This document shows positions 36,323 to 45,143 of a stretch of DNA of 64,000 bases, in pieces. Made by a program: the position numbers and the translations under genes. The DNA is taken from contig CAJWUI010000002.1 of assembly GCA_913047695.1 (NCBI GenBank), forward strand, positions 124,001 to 188,000. The letters run 5' to 3'. The stretch comes from an uncultured Bacteroidota bacterium (GTDB lineage Bacteria > Bacteroidota > Bacteroidia > Flavobacteriales > Flavobacteriaceae). Every line of letters begins with the position of its first letter. Within the stretch, counting starts at the first letter, position 1. The notes under the pieces are model-generated. The model was given only the letters and a program-made list of their open reading frames with translations. It did no database searches and was not told the origin of the DNA.

Positions 36323-37228
36323 ATGAAAAATTTAATGTTTTTTGCCTTATTGTTAGTTTTTTTGTTTTTCAATACCTTGAGTGCACAATCAAATTTATTG
36401 AATGCAAAAGTTCCACAAGAAGTTGGTCAAATGAATGAACAACAAATTGAGGCAGAAAATGTTACACCAGTCGAATATGGATATGTTGATGATAGAGATA
36501 TTCTGTGGTCTAAGACCATATGGGAAATAGTTGATTTAGATGAAAGAATAAACTTCCCCTATTATTATCCTACTATAAACAATGGATATCTTTCAAGTAA
36601 TCGAAAGTCTTTATTCAGAGTTTTAATGGATGGTATTATTGAAGGTAATATTACTGAAGTTTATTCTACAGACTATTTTAACGATAAACTTACATATGAG
36701 GATCTACAAGAAGTACTTGAGCTAAGAAGACTTTCTCCTGAAGGAATTTCAAAACAAAATGCTGGAGAAAATGTAACTGAAGATGATTACGATATTTACA
36801 AGATTGAATCTGACAAAGTAATTCAGTATAGAATCAAAGGGACTTGGTATTTCAACAAAAGATTGGGAGAATTAAGATATAGAATGCTTGGCATAGCTCC
36901 TGTAGCTCCAGATGTGTCTACATTAAGTGAAGGACCAGAAGCTATGGCAAATGCATTGGTACCTTTATTTTGGATTTGGTTTCCTGATGCTAGGGAAGAG
37001 TTAAATAAAAACAAAGTTTTTAATTCAAGAAACTCATCACAACCTATTACTTATGACATGATGTTAAATTCTAGACGTTTTAACTCAACTATCTACAAAG
37101 AAGAAAATGTTTATGAGGATAGAGAGGTAAAAGAATATATTTATGAAGATGCCTTGCGTCAACTTTTAGAATCTGATAGAATAAAATCTGTTATAAGAGA
37201 TTTCGAACAAGATCAGTGGAATAATTAA
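36323..37228 (+). CDS. gldN: Type IX secretion / gliding protein GldN
   Basis: This 301-residue secreted protein has a signal peptide (to about LSAQ, residue 24) and the GldN core: RDILWSKTIWEIVDLDERINFPYYYP in essence near residues 53-80 and TWYFNKRLGELRYR (about 176-189). It is the periplasmic/outer-membrane ring partner of GldK. It ends the gldKLMN operon and is followed after 17 bases by a strong hairpin terminator. Confidence 0.96.
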   Translation: MKNLMFFALLLVFLFFNTLSAQSNLLNAKVPQEVGQMNEQQIEAENVTPVEYGYVDDRDILWSKTIWEIVDLDERINFPYYYPTINNGYLSSNRKSLFRVLMDGIIEGNITEVYSTDYFNDKLTYEDLQEVLELRRLSPEGISKQNAGENVTEDDYDIYKIESDKVIQYRIKGTWYFNKRLGELRYRMLGIAPVAPDVSTLSEGPEAMANALVPLFWIWFPDAREELNKNKVFNSRNSSQPITYDMMLNSRRFNSTIYKEENVYEDREVKEYIYEDALRQLLESDRIKSVIRDFEQDQWNN

Positions 37229-37245
37229 TTTCTAAATTAATTTCT

Positions 37246-37277
37246 AAAAAGCGTTTTAGGAAACTAAAGCGCTTTTT
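37246..37277. terminator. Intrinsic terminator after gldKLMN
   Basis: A 14-bp stem (AAAAAGCGTTTTAG with CTAAAGCGCTTTTT, one G-T pair) closed by a GAAA tetraloop and followed by a T run. The A run on the left arm could also terminate trxB from the other strand. The rest of 37229-37372 shows nothing else. Confidence 0.9.
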
Positions 37278-37372
37278 TATTTCACATGTAAGAAAAAATA
37301 TTTGAACAACCTTTAAGATGGATTTGACCTCTAGGTTGAGATAAAAAATTACTTGGAATTCATAGGACAAGC

Positions 37373-38314
37373 TTATAAATCAATCACACTTTGAAGATAG
37401 CGTTCAGCATCTAGAGCTGCCATACATCCTGTTCCAGCTGCCGTTACTGCCTGACGGTATTCTTTATCTTGAACATCTCCAGAGGCAAAAACACCTGGTA
37501 TATTTGTATGAGTAGTTTTATTTTTAGTAATTAAATAACCTGATTCATCCATTTCTATTTGTCCTCTAAATAGGTCAGTGTTTGGTTTGTGACCTATGGC
37601 AATAAATAAACCAGAAACTAAAATTTCTTCCTTAACATTTGTCCGATTATTCTTAATACGAACTCCTTCAACTACTTGGTCGCCTAAAACTTCTTCAATT
37701 TCTGAATTATACCTTAAATCAATATTAGCCGTTTTTAGAACTCGGTGTTGCATTGCTTTGGAGGCTCTCATCTGATTTTTTCTAACTAACATTGTAACTT
37801 TAGAACAGATTTTTGCTAGGTAAGTAGCTTCTTCAGCAGCAGTATCTCCTCCACCAACTATGGCAACCTCTTGGCCTTTAAAAAAAAATCCGTCACAAAC
37901 AGCGCAGGCGGAAACACCACCCCCTCTAAGTCTTTGCTCGCTAGGAATTCCTAGATATTTTGCCGAAGCTCCGGTGCTTATTATTATAGTTTTTGTATTA
38001 ATTTCAGTCCCTTCCTCAGTAAACGCTTTGTGTATTCCACCCCGATTTTTTGAAAATTCTACTCTACTAATAAAACCATTATTGACTTTGGTTCCAAAAC
38101 GCTCGGCTTGCTTTTGTAAGTGAATCATCATCGTTGGCCCATCCACTCCTTCTGGATACCCAGGAAAATTATCAACCTCAGTTGTAGTAGTTAATTGACC
38201 GCCAGGTTCCATCCCAGTATAAACTACTGGCTCTAAATCAGCGCGGGCTGCATATATAGCAGCAGTGTATCCCGCAGGGCCACTTCCAATGATTAAAGTT
38301 TTAAGTATTTGCAT
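37373..38314 (-). CDS. trxB: Thioredoxin-disulfide reductase
   Basis: This 313-residue flavoprotein has the FAD motif GSGPAGYTAAIYAARA (about 8-23), the redox pair in SACAVCDG (about 135-142), the NADPH motif GGGDTAAEEATYLA and a C-terminal GVFASGDVQDKEYRQAVTAAG block. It reduces thioredoxin with NADPH in the cytoplasm. The length is normal. It is a single gene converging on gldN, with a TACTTTTG box 16 bases before its ATG. Confidence 0.97.
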   Translation of the reverse strand: MQILKTLIIGSGPAGYTAAIYAARADLEPVVYTGMEPGGQLTTTTEVDNFPGYPEGVDGPTMMIHLQKQAERFGTKVNNGFISRVEFSKNRGGIHKAFTEEGTEINTKTIIISTGASAKYLGIPSEQRLRGGGVSACAVCDGFFFKGQEVAIVGGGDTAAEEATYLAKICSKVTMLVRKNQMRASKAMQHRVLKTANIDLRYNSEIEEVLGDQVVEGVRIKNNRTNVKEEILVSGLFIAIGHKPNTDLFRGQIEMDESGYLITKNKTTHTNIPGVFASGDVQDKEYRQAVTAAGTGCMAALDAERYLQSVIDL

Positions 38315-38329
38315 TTATTTGATTTAAAT

Positions 38330-38337
38330 CAAAAGTA
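38330..38337 (-). promoter_or_regulatory. Candidate -7 box before trxB
   Basis: The minus strand reads TACTTTTG, an exact TAnnTTTG match, 16 bases before the trxB ATG. A TTG lies 24 bases further upstream, one more than the usual spacer. The gap 38315-38402 is divergent. Confidence 0.4.
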
Positions 38338-38402
38338 AATTATATCTTTTATTTGTTTTCTCAATTTCTATTAGATTTATCAATAATTTATTAAAGTTTT
38401 TT

Positions 38403-39143
38403 ATGCAACGCGGATTTTTTTTAATGTATATATTTCTCCTAAGTTGTTCTTCTGAATACTCAAAAGAAAAACAAATCATTGAAAAATCAGTTCAGGCATA
38501 TGGATGGAATCAAAAAGAATTTTCTATTGTTTTTGATTTTCGTGACTATAGATATAAATTGACTCACAAACCAGATTTTTTTTCTTATCAAAGGACTACA
38601 GTCAAGAAAGGAGTTTTAGTTAGAGATGTTATGACTTCTAATTCAAATTTAAGTCGATATCTAGATGAAATTCCTTTAAAACTTAGCGATAGTTTAAAAG
38701 ATATTTATTCAAATTCACTCAACTCAGTTATGTATTTTTTCCAACTACCAAGACCCTTAAATGATCCAGCAGTTATAGCAGATTATGATGGTGAAAAAAT
38801 TATCTCTAATAAAGTTTATTGGACACTAAAGGTGAAATTTCAAGAAAAAGATGGAGGGAAAGATTTCCAGGATAAATTTCGTTATTGGATAGATCCTAAA
38901 ACTGGATATATAGACTATTTGGCATATAGTTATTTAACTGACGGAGGGGGTACCAGATTCCGTAAGGCCAAAAATATGAGAGAAAATAATGGATTTATTT
39001 TCCAGGATTACACAAACTTCAGGCCAGTAAAAAAATTTACATCTTTAGATTCACTTCCAATACTTTATGAAAAAGGTAAATTAATTTTAGTTTCTGAAAT
39101 TGAAAATAAAAATATTAAAGTAATTAACAGGGAGACGAGATGA
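38403..39143 (+). CDS. DUF6503-like lipoprotein
   Basis: The 246-residue product starts with a short signal peptide and lipobox FLLSC followed by SSEYSKEK. The rest is a beta-rich domain with FRDYRYKL near residue 46, DYDGEKIISNKVYWTLKVKF near 127 and YWIDPKTGYIDYLAY near 160. This resembles the lipoprotein-localisation-like fold of DUF6503 proteins in flavobacteria. No enzyme motif is visible. It sits alone between trxB and nagB, 101 bases before the latter. Confidence 0.65.
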   Translation: MQRGFFLMYIFLLSCSSEYSKEKQIIEKSVQAYGWNQKEFSIVFDFRDYRYKLTHKPDFFSYQRTTVKKGVLVRDVMTSNSNLSRYLDEIPLKLSDSLKDIYSNSLNSVMYFFQLPRPLNDPAVIADYDGEKIISNKVYWTLKVKFQEKDGGKDFQDKFRYWIDPKTGYIDYLAYSYLTDGGGTRFRKAKNMRENNGFIFQDYTNFRPVKKFTSLDSLPILYEKGKLILVSEIENKNIKVINRETR

Positions 39144-39217
39144 CACTATTTGTATACTATTTAATTTAATGAATTAAAAAAAAATGAAATATAAAAGTTC
39201 TTACCAAACATAAACCT

Positions 39218-39225
39218 TAAATTTG
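39218..39225 (+). promoter_or_regulatory. Candidate -7 box before nagB
   Basis: TAAATTTG matches TAnnTTTG and ends 20 bases before the nagB ATG. The rest of the gap 39144-39244 shows no other element. Confidence 0.45.
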
Positions 39226-39244
39226 AACTTGCAATAATTTTTTT

Positions 39245-41176
39245 ATGGTTGATCAAGAAAAAATAAAAATACTTGATTATAAGTCTCCAGGAAGTTTTGA
39301 GGAAACCCGTTACGAAAAACTTCATAGTATCATTCTAGATAGTTCTACCGAGGGCTCAATAGTTATAGCAAATTATATTGCTAATTTAATTTTGGAAAAA
39401 CAGAGAAAAAATGAAAAATGTGTTTTAGGTCTTGCTACCGGTTCCTCTCCACTTAGTATCTACAAAGAATTAATCCGCATGCATAAAGAAGATGGATTAA
39501 GTTTTCACAATGTAATTACTTTCAATCTTGATGAATATTATCCTATATCAAAAGATAGTAATCAAAGTTATTACTACTTTATGCATGATAACCTTTTCGA
39601 TTCTATTGACATAAAGCCAGGTAATATTAATATTCCAAATGGAGAGATTGATCAAAAGGATCTCCTATCTCACTGTATTTCGTATGAAAAGAAAATTAAA
39701 AAGCTTGGAGGAATTGATCTTCAAATTTTGGGTATTGGGAGGACTGGTCATATAGGTTTTAATGAGCCAGGATCCCATTTGAACTCTCAAACTCGAACTA
39801 TTACACTACATCATTTAACACGGTTTGATGCCAGCTCTTCATTTAATGGAATTGAGAATGTTCCTAGAAAAGCCATAACCATGGGTATAAAGACTATTCT
39901 AGATGCTAAAAAAATTATTTTAATGGCATGGGGCAGTTATAAGGCTGAAATCATTCAAAAAGCAGTTGAAGGAGAAATATCAGACAATATTCCTACTACA
40001 TATTTACAAAACCACAAGAACACAACCCTAATTCTTGACAATGAAGCTGCATCTGAATTAACAAGAATAAAATCTCCTTGGCTAGTGAATAATCTAGATT
40101 GGAATAATGAAAATCGTTTCAAAGCAATTGCTTGGCTCTGTAAAAAAACAAAAAAATCAATATTGAAGTTAACAGATGAAGATTATAATCAAAATGGAAT
40201 GTCTGATTTGTTAGCCCAATACGGCTCATCATATGATTTGAATATAGAGATGTTCAATCGCTTGCAGCACACTATAACAGGTTGGCCTGGCGGTAAACCA
40301 AATGCAGACGATTCCAATCGTCCAGAAAGAAAGGAACCTAGTAAAAAAAGAGTTATTATTTTTAGTCCTCATCCCGATGATGATGTGATATCAATGGGTG
40401 GAACTTTTGATCGATTGGTCTCACAGGGACATGAGGTTCATGTAGCTTATCAAACATCTGGTAATATTGCTGTCTCTGATCAAGACGCATTAAAATTTAT
40501 AGAAGTCAACAGCGACATTATGGGGGCTGATCAGTCTAAAACAGTAAGTGATTTAAAAAATGCTATTCAAAGTATCAATACTCAAAAACCTGCTCCTAAA
40601 TCAATCTGTGATCTAAAAGCCAGCATTAGGAAGCGTGAGTCACTTGCAGCAACTAGATATATTGGAATACCTGATAGTCAGGTACATTTTATGAACCTTT
40701 CTTTTTATGAAACAGGTACTATTAAAAAAAATCCTTACTCAAAAAAAGATATTGATGAGACAATTTCATTAATTGAATCCATAAAACCGCACCAAATATT
40801 CGCTGCTGGTGACCTTTCAGATCCACATGGAACTCACAGAGTTTGCCTAAATATTATCTTTGAATCATTAAAACTTCTTAAGTCAAAGAATTTCATGAAT
40901 GATTGTTGGGTTTGGTTGTATAGAGGTGCTTGGCATGAATGGGGCGTTCATGAAATTGAAATGGCTGTTCCTATGAGCCCAGATCAAGTTTTGAGAAAAA
41001 GAAAGGCTATTTTTTACCATCAATCTCAAAAGGATAGTGTCATGTTTAAAGGAGAGGACAATCGTGAATTTTGGGTACGTGCAGAGGAGCGTAACGCCAG
41101 TACTGCAAGGGATTACAAATCTTTAGGTCTTGCTGACTATGCTGCTATGGAAGCTTTTAAAAGGTATTTTTATTAG
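39245..41176 (+). CDS. nagB: Glucosamine-6-phosphate deaminase fused to a PIG-L deacetylase-like domain
   Basis: This 643-residue fusion has an N-terminal NagB domain (about 25-275: GLATGSSPLSIYKELIR, FNLDEYYPIS, GIGRTGHIGFNEPGS) and a C-terminal PIG-L/LmbE domain (about 370-640) with metal motif SPHPDDDVISMGGT and DLSDPHGTH. NagB makes fructose-6-phosphate and ammonia from glucosamine-6-phosphate; the PIG-L part may deacetylate N-acetylglucosaminyl substrates, giving two steps of amino-sugar catabolism. In the NagB loop the usual Asp before Gly-His is Thr (RTGH), so the active site differs slightly from E. coli. This fusion is common in Bacteroidota. Confidence 0.92.
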   Translation: MVDQEKIKILDYKSPGSFEETRYEKLHSIILDSSTEGSIVIANYIANLILEKQRKNEKCVLGLATGSSPLSIYKELIRMHKEDGLSFHNVITFNLDEYYPISKDSNQSYYYFMHDNLFDSIDIKPGNINIPNGEIDQKDLLSHCISYEKKIKKLGGIDLQILGIGRTGHIGFNEPGSHLNSQTRTITLHHLTRFDASSSFNGIENVPRKAITMGIKTILDAKKIILMAWGSYKAEIIQKAVEGEISDNIPTTYLQNHKNTTLILDNEAASELTRIKSPWLVNNLDWNNENRFKAIAWLCKKTKKSILKLTDEDYNQNGMSDLLAQYGSSYDLNIEMFNRLQHTITGWPGGKPNADDSNRPERKEPSKKRVIIFSPHPDDDVISMGGTFDRLVSQGHEVHVAYQTSGNIAVSDQDALKFIEVNSDIMGADQSKTVSDLKNAIQSINTQKPAPKSICDLKASIRKRESLAATRYIGIPDSQVHFMNLSFYETGTIKKNPYSKKDIDETISLIESIKPHQIFAAGDLSDPHGTHRVCLNIIFESLKLLKSKNFMNDCWVWLYRGAWHEWGVHEIEMAVPMSPDQVLRKRKAIFYHQSQKDSVMFKGEDNREFWVRAEERNASTARDYKSLGLADYAAMEAFKRYFY

Positions 41177-41183
41177 ACTTATT

Positions 41184-41630
41184 ATGAAAATATTTCTAAC
41201 TATTTTTTTTTTTACATCTTTTAACATATTAGTTTTTTCTCAACAAAAACTAAAAGTGAAAGATTCTCTTGCAATTATTGATATACTTTATAAACAACAA
41301 AACGATTGGAACAGTGGTGATATAGATGAATTTATGAAGGGTTATCTAAAATCTGACAATCTTGTTTTTTCAGGATCAAGTGGGCCAATTTATGGATGGA
41401 AAGCAACTCTAGATCGCTATAAGAAAACTTATTCAGATCAAGAAATAATGGGAAAGTTAAAGTTTGAGATTTTAAATGTTATTGCTTTAAGTCCAACGGT
41501 TATCCAATTACAAGGTAAGTTTAATTTAACTAGATCCATTGGAGATGCTTTTGGTTATTTTACCCTTAATTGGATAAAGGTTAAAAATAAATGGTACATC
41601 ATCTCAGACCATACGTCTGGCTCAAATTAA
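41184..41630 (+). CDS. Secreted SnoaL/NTF2-like protein (DUF4440 type)
   Basis: This 148-residue protein has a signal peptide (to about FSQ, residue 20) and an NTF2-like fold: IIDILYKQQNDWNSGDIDEFMKGY in essence near the start, then YGWKATLDRYKKTY and LNWIKVKNKWYIISDHTS at the end. DUF4440 proteins bind small ligands or dimerise. No catalytic residues can be named. I chose the ATG at 41184, which begins the signal peptide and follows nagB by 7 bases; a start inside nagB would put extra residues before it. Cotranscription with nagB and the SLC13 gene is likely. Confidence 0.78.
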   Translation: MKIFLTIFFFTSFNILVFSQQKLKVKDSLAIIDILYKQQNDWNSGDIDEFMKGYLKSDNLVFSGSSGPIYGWKATLDRYKKTYSDQEIMGKLKFEILNVIALSPTVIQLQGKFNLTRSIGDAFGYFTLNWIKVKNKWYIISDHTSGSN

Positions 41631-41634
41631 TAGA

Positions 41635-43074
41635 ATGCAAAAAAAAATAGGCTTTATTCTAGGCCCTTTAACATTTATAACTTTAATGTTAATTGGTCCT
41701 TTTGAAGGTTTATCTCACTCTGCGCATTCAATTTTATCGTCAACACTATGGATAGCAATCTGGTGGATCACAGAGACTATTCCAATTGCAGCAACTGCTT
41801 TAATTCCAATAGTTCTTTTTCCTCTTTCAGGTGGATTAGATTTATCAGCTACAACAGCATCCTATGGACACAAATTTGTTTTTCTGTATTTAGGAGGATT
41901 TTTAATTGCAATAGGTATTGAAAAATGGAACTTACATAAAAGGATTGCAATTAATATAATTTCCTTCATTGGAGTTGATGCACGAAGAGTGATACTTGGA
42001 TTTATGTTAGCAACTGCATTTTTATCAATGTGGATTTCAAATACGGCTACCTCAGTTATGATGCTTCCAATCGGAATAGCAATTATTAAGCAATTCAATG
42101 AAAACAAAACTTTTGGAAAGGCATTAATGTTAGGAGTAGCTTACAGTGCTTCAATAGGAGGAGTAGCCACTTTGATTGGCACTCCCCCTAATTTGGTTTT
42201 AGCAGGAGTTGTTTCAGAAATTTATGGGTATGAAATTACTTTTTCACAATGGTTTTTGTTTGGATTTCCAATTTCAATTACGCTTTTATTTTTTTGTTGG
42301 ATTTATCTGACAAGAGTGGCATATAAATTTGAAAGTAAATGTTTCCTTGGAGGAAACACAGAAATTAAAAGACTAAAAAAAGAGTTAGGCCCGATATCTT
42401 ATGAAGAAAAATTAGTTACAATTGTTTTTACTCTAGCAGGTTTGTGTTGGATTAGTAGATCATTTTTCTTGCAGAACATCCTACCCTCGTTAGACGATAC
42501 TATAATAGCAATAAGCTTTGGTTTAATATTATTCATTTTACCATCAAAACAAAAAGCGACTGCATTATTAAGTTGGAAAGATACTATTAATTTACCTTGG
42601 GGAATTATAATTCTTTTTGGAGGGGGAATGGCACTAGCAAAAGCATTTGAAATTAGCGGGTTAGCTCTTTGGCTGGGAGAGCTAATGACTTCATTTAGTG
42701 TTTTACCTTTATTTTTACTTATTCTTTTATTAATTGCAGCAGTAAATTTTTTAACTGAAATAACGTCAAATTTGGCTACAACTGCAATGCTTTTACCTGT
42801 ATTAGCTCCTTTAGCTTTAGAGATAAATATTCATCCTTTTGGACTAATGGTTGGGGCTGCTGTTGCAGCTTCTTGCGCATTCATGCTTCCTGTTGCTACA
42901 CCCCCAAACGCAGTTGTTTTTGGTTCAGGACATTTAAAAATACAAGACATGGTTGCACGAGGTGTTATTATGAATATATTTTCAATTATTTTAATTACAC
43001 TAATGGTATACATAATATTACCTATTGTTTGGGGTATAGAATTATCTTCTTTTCCTGATATACTAAAGCCTTAA
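41635..43074 (+). CDS. SLC13/DASS-family anion symporter
   Basis: This 479-residue membrane protein has WWITETIPIAATALIPIVLFP near residue 40, the first SNT-type signature ISNTATSVMMLPIG (about 133-146), GTPPNLVL near 184, a second SNLATTAMLLPVL near 380 and PVATPPNAVVFGSGH near 420. These form the two Na+/substrate sites of divalent anion:Na+ symporters for dicarboxylates, sulfate or phosphate. It starts 4 bases after the NTF2-like gene and converges on the dipeptidase gene. Confidence 0.93.
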   Translation: MQKKIGFILGPLTFITLMLIGPFEGLSHSAHSILSSTLWIAIWWITETIPIAATALIPIVLFPLSGGLDLSATTASYGHKFVFLYLGGFLIAIGIEKWNLHKRIAINIISFIGVDARRVILGFMLATAFLSMWISNTATSVMMLPIGIAIIKQFNENKTFGKALMLGVAYSASIGGVATLIGTPPNLVLAGVVSEIYGYEITFSQWFLFGFPISITLLFFCWIYLTRVAYKFESKCFLGGNTEIKRLKKELGPISYEEKLVTIVFTLAGLCWISRSFFLQNILPSLDDTIIAISFGLILFILPSKQKATALLSWKDTINLPWGIIILFGGGMALAKAFEISGLALWLGELMTSFSVLPLFLLILLLIAAVNFLTEITSNLATTAMLLPVLAPLALEINIHPFGLMVGAAVAASCAFMLPVATPPNAVVFGSGHLKIQDMVARGVIMNIFSIILITLMVYIILPIVWGIELSSFPDILKP

Positions 43075-43112
43075 TTAAATTTTTAAGTTGTAAACTTATC
43101 TGAAACAATTGC

Positions 43113-43799
43113 CTATTCGACTGTAAAGTCAAAGTATTTATTTGGGTAGGGTTCGTCGATTAAAGTAAAATGCCACCATTCTTTGTCATAGGGTTTAAAT
43201 CCATAGGCAGTCATTACATCTCGAAGTTTTTTTCGATTTTGCTTTTGATTTTTGTTAAGATCTTCAAATCCATAATTTGAAAGATCTCCAAAAAAATCCC
43301 AATTCCCTCCCATGTCTAATCTTTTACCTCTGCATTCTCGAGATAAATAAACTAAAGTTAAATCAACGGCACTTCCCCTACTATGTCCACTTTTACTTGC
43401 TATGAATCCTAGCTCGAATAACTTGGCTTTAGGTATATAAGGATAATATTTTGATTTTTTTATTGTGTCATTTTTTAGTCTAGACCAAGCGATGAAATTA
43501 TTTACTGCCTGTTGAGGTCTATAAGCGTCGTAGATTTTTAGGCCTAGACCTTGAGGCTTTAAATATTTTTGAACTTGCTTTAAAGCTTTAGCTAATTCTA
43601 AAGTCCCTATAGCTTTCTGCCCACTCTTATAGCCTTCGACCTTTTTCCCCAAGAAATTATCATCCTTTGAATAGCGAAGGTCAACTACCAAATTTGGAAT
43701 CTCATTTTCTAAGAATACAAATCCTTCTGGAAGTGTTTGGCCATTTAAATGAATAAATGACATAGATATAATTAATACAACATTAATTCTGAACAGCAT
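43113..43799 (-). CDS. M15D D-alanyl-D-alanine dipeptidase (VanX/DdpX-like)
   Basis: This 228-residue protein has a signal peptide (about 1-20), then the M15 zinc motifs SGHSRGSAVDLTLV (His and Asp ligands, about 147-160) and EWWHF (catalytic Glu and third His, about 205-209), and LKIYDAYRP with the VanX arginine. It cleaves D-Ala-D-Ala, here likely for recycling wall fragments; no van regulatory genes are present, so resistance is unlikely. Its start overlaps the upstream serine hydrolase gene by 17 bases. Confidence 0.9.
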   Translation of the reverse strand: MLFRINVVLIISMSFIHLNGQTLPEGFVFLENEIPNLVVDLRYSKDDNFLGKKVEGYKSGQKAIGTLELAKALKQVQKYLKPQGLGLKIYDAYRPQQAVNNFIAWSRLKNDTIKKSKYYPYIPKAKLFELGFIASKSGHSRGSAVDLTLVYLSRECRGKRLDMGGNWDFFGDLSNYGFEDLNKNQKQNRKKLRDVMTAYGFKPYDKEWWHFTLIDEPYPNKYFDFTVE

Positions 43800-45051
43800 A
43801 ATCTAGTATTGATGATCTAATATTTAAATCATATAATCCTCTTTGAGTTCTATATGGATATACTCTATTAGTTAAAAGAATAAGAAAAAATTTATATGTA
43901 GGATCAACCCATACCATTGTTCCAGTATAACCAGAATGGCCAAAGCTTTCAGGACTAACCATTGCTGATGGGTATCGCTCCTTATCATATTCTACCGAAG
44001 GCTTGTCAAATCCAAGGCCTCTTGGATTTGTTCCGTTGGGGTAGGTCCTTTTTGTAAATAAAGAAATAGTTTCTGCATTTAAATAACGTTTTCCATCATA
44101 GAGCCCGTCTTGCATAAGCATTTTGATTAAAGGGAAAATAGATTTGGCATTAGCAAAAAGACCAGCATTTCCAGATATTCCACCCATAAGAGATGCAGCT
44201 TCGTCGTGAACCCAACCGTGAACGAGTTGTTTTCTGAAAATACTATCTTTTTCTGTGGGAACTATCTCAATTTTTGAAAACTTTTGAGTTGGTAAAAAAG
44301 TTATTCGATTTAATCCCATAGGCTCAAAAAAGTGATAACTTAAAAATCTACGAAATGATAAGCCACTTATTTTTTTTACAAGTGCAGGTATGAAAAAATA
44401 AATTAATCCAGAATAAACCATTTCACCTTGTTTTGTAATATTTGTTTTTTTTATTCTCCTAAAAATTTTATTTTGATAATCTTTATGAATGAATAAACAA
44501 TCAATAACTTGATCTGGAAAATCGGAACTTTTCGAATGAGAAAGAGTTTTTTTTTTAAATATTCCATTCTTTTTATAAACTAAATTTTGATGAATTAAAT
44601 ATGGAATCCAACCGGCACTATGACTCAAAATTTGTTTTAGGCTGTGATTTTTTTTATTACTTCTTTTAAGTAAAGGGAACAAATTTGAAAATGGAGCTTC
44701 TAAGTCAATGTTATAGAGTTCATAGAGTTTCATTAAAGCAAGTGTACTAGCTAAAATTTTAGTTACAGATGCTAAATCGTAAAGATCGTTTGCTTTAACA
44801 GGAATCAAAGAATCATATGTATGATACCCATAGGATTTATTAATAAGAATAGAATCTCTTTTATAAATTAAAACTTGAGCCCCTGGGAAAGCTTTTTTTT
44901 GTATTCCATAATTTATAATACTGTCAATTTTTTGACTAAAAGTTGATTCTATTTTTCTTTCAAATTCTTGAGAGAAACATGATATATAAGTAAACAAGAA
45001 AAAACTATGTATTAAAATTTCTCTAGTCATCAAAATCTTTGGTTTAGGCAT
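43783..45051 (-). CDS. Secreted serine hydrolase of the class C beta-lactamase/DD-peptidase fold
   Basis: This 422-residue protein has a signal peptide (to about FSQ, residue 28) and the penicillin-binding fold: nucleophile motif SVTK in LYDLASVTKILAS (near residue 95), YSG in place of YxN (near 216), and HSGYTG in place of KTG near the C-terminus. It may be a DD-carboxypeptidase or an esterase acting on wall peptides. The overlapping DD-dipeptidase gene downstream supports a peptidoglycan role. A second in-frame ATG seven codons later would also precede the signal peptide. Confidence 0.85.
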   Translation of the reverse strand: MPKPKILMTREILIHSFFLFTYISCFSQEFERKIESTFSQKIDSIINYGIQKKAFPGAQVLIYKRDSILINKSYGYHTYDSLIPVKANDLYDLASVTKILASTLALMKLYELYNIDLEAPFSNLFPLLKRSNKKNHSLKQILSHSAGWIPYLIHQNLVYKKNGIFKKKTLSHSKSSDFPDQVIDCLFIHKDYQNKIFRRIKKTNITKQGEMVYSGLIYFFIPALVKKISGLSFRRFLSYHFFEPMGLNRITFLPTQKFSKIEIVPTEKDSIFRKQLVHGWVHDEAASLMGGISGNAGLFANAKSIFPLIKMLMQDGLYDGKRYLNAETISLFTKRTYPNGTNPRGLGFDKPSVEYDKERYPSAMVSPESFGHSGYTGTMVWVDPTYKFFLILLTNRVYPYRTQRGLYDLNIRSSILDYAVQN

Positions 45052-45143
45052 AAAATTATGAATCTATTCATTTTAATCAATTAAATAAATCTCCATATCT
45101 TTAATTTAAATACTAATACTTGTTTATCAAGACTTGGCTATTT

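Noticed and set aside
43113-43799. Vancomycin resistance gene vanX
   Set aside because: No vanH, vanA or vanRS partners; a secreted DD-dipeptidase of this kind is ordinary in Gram-negative bacteria.
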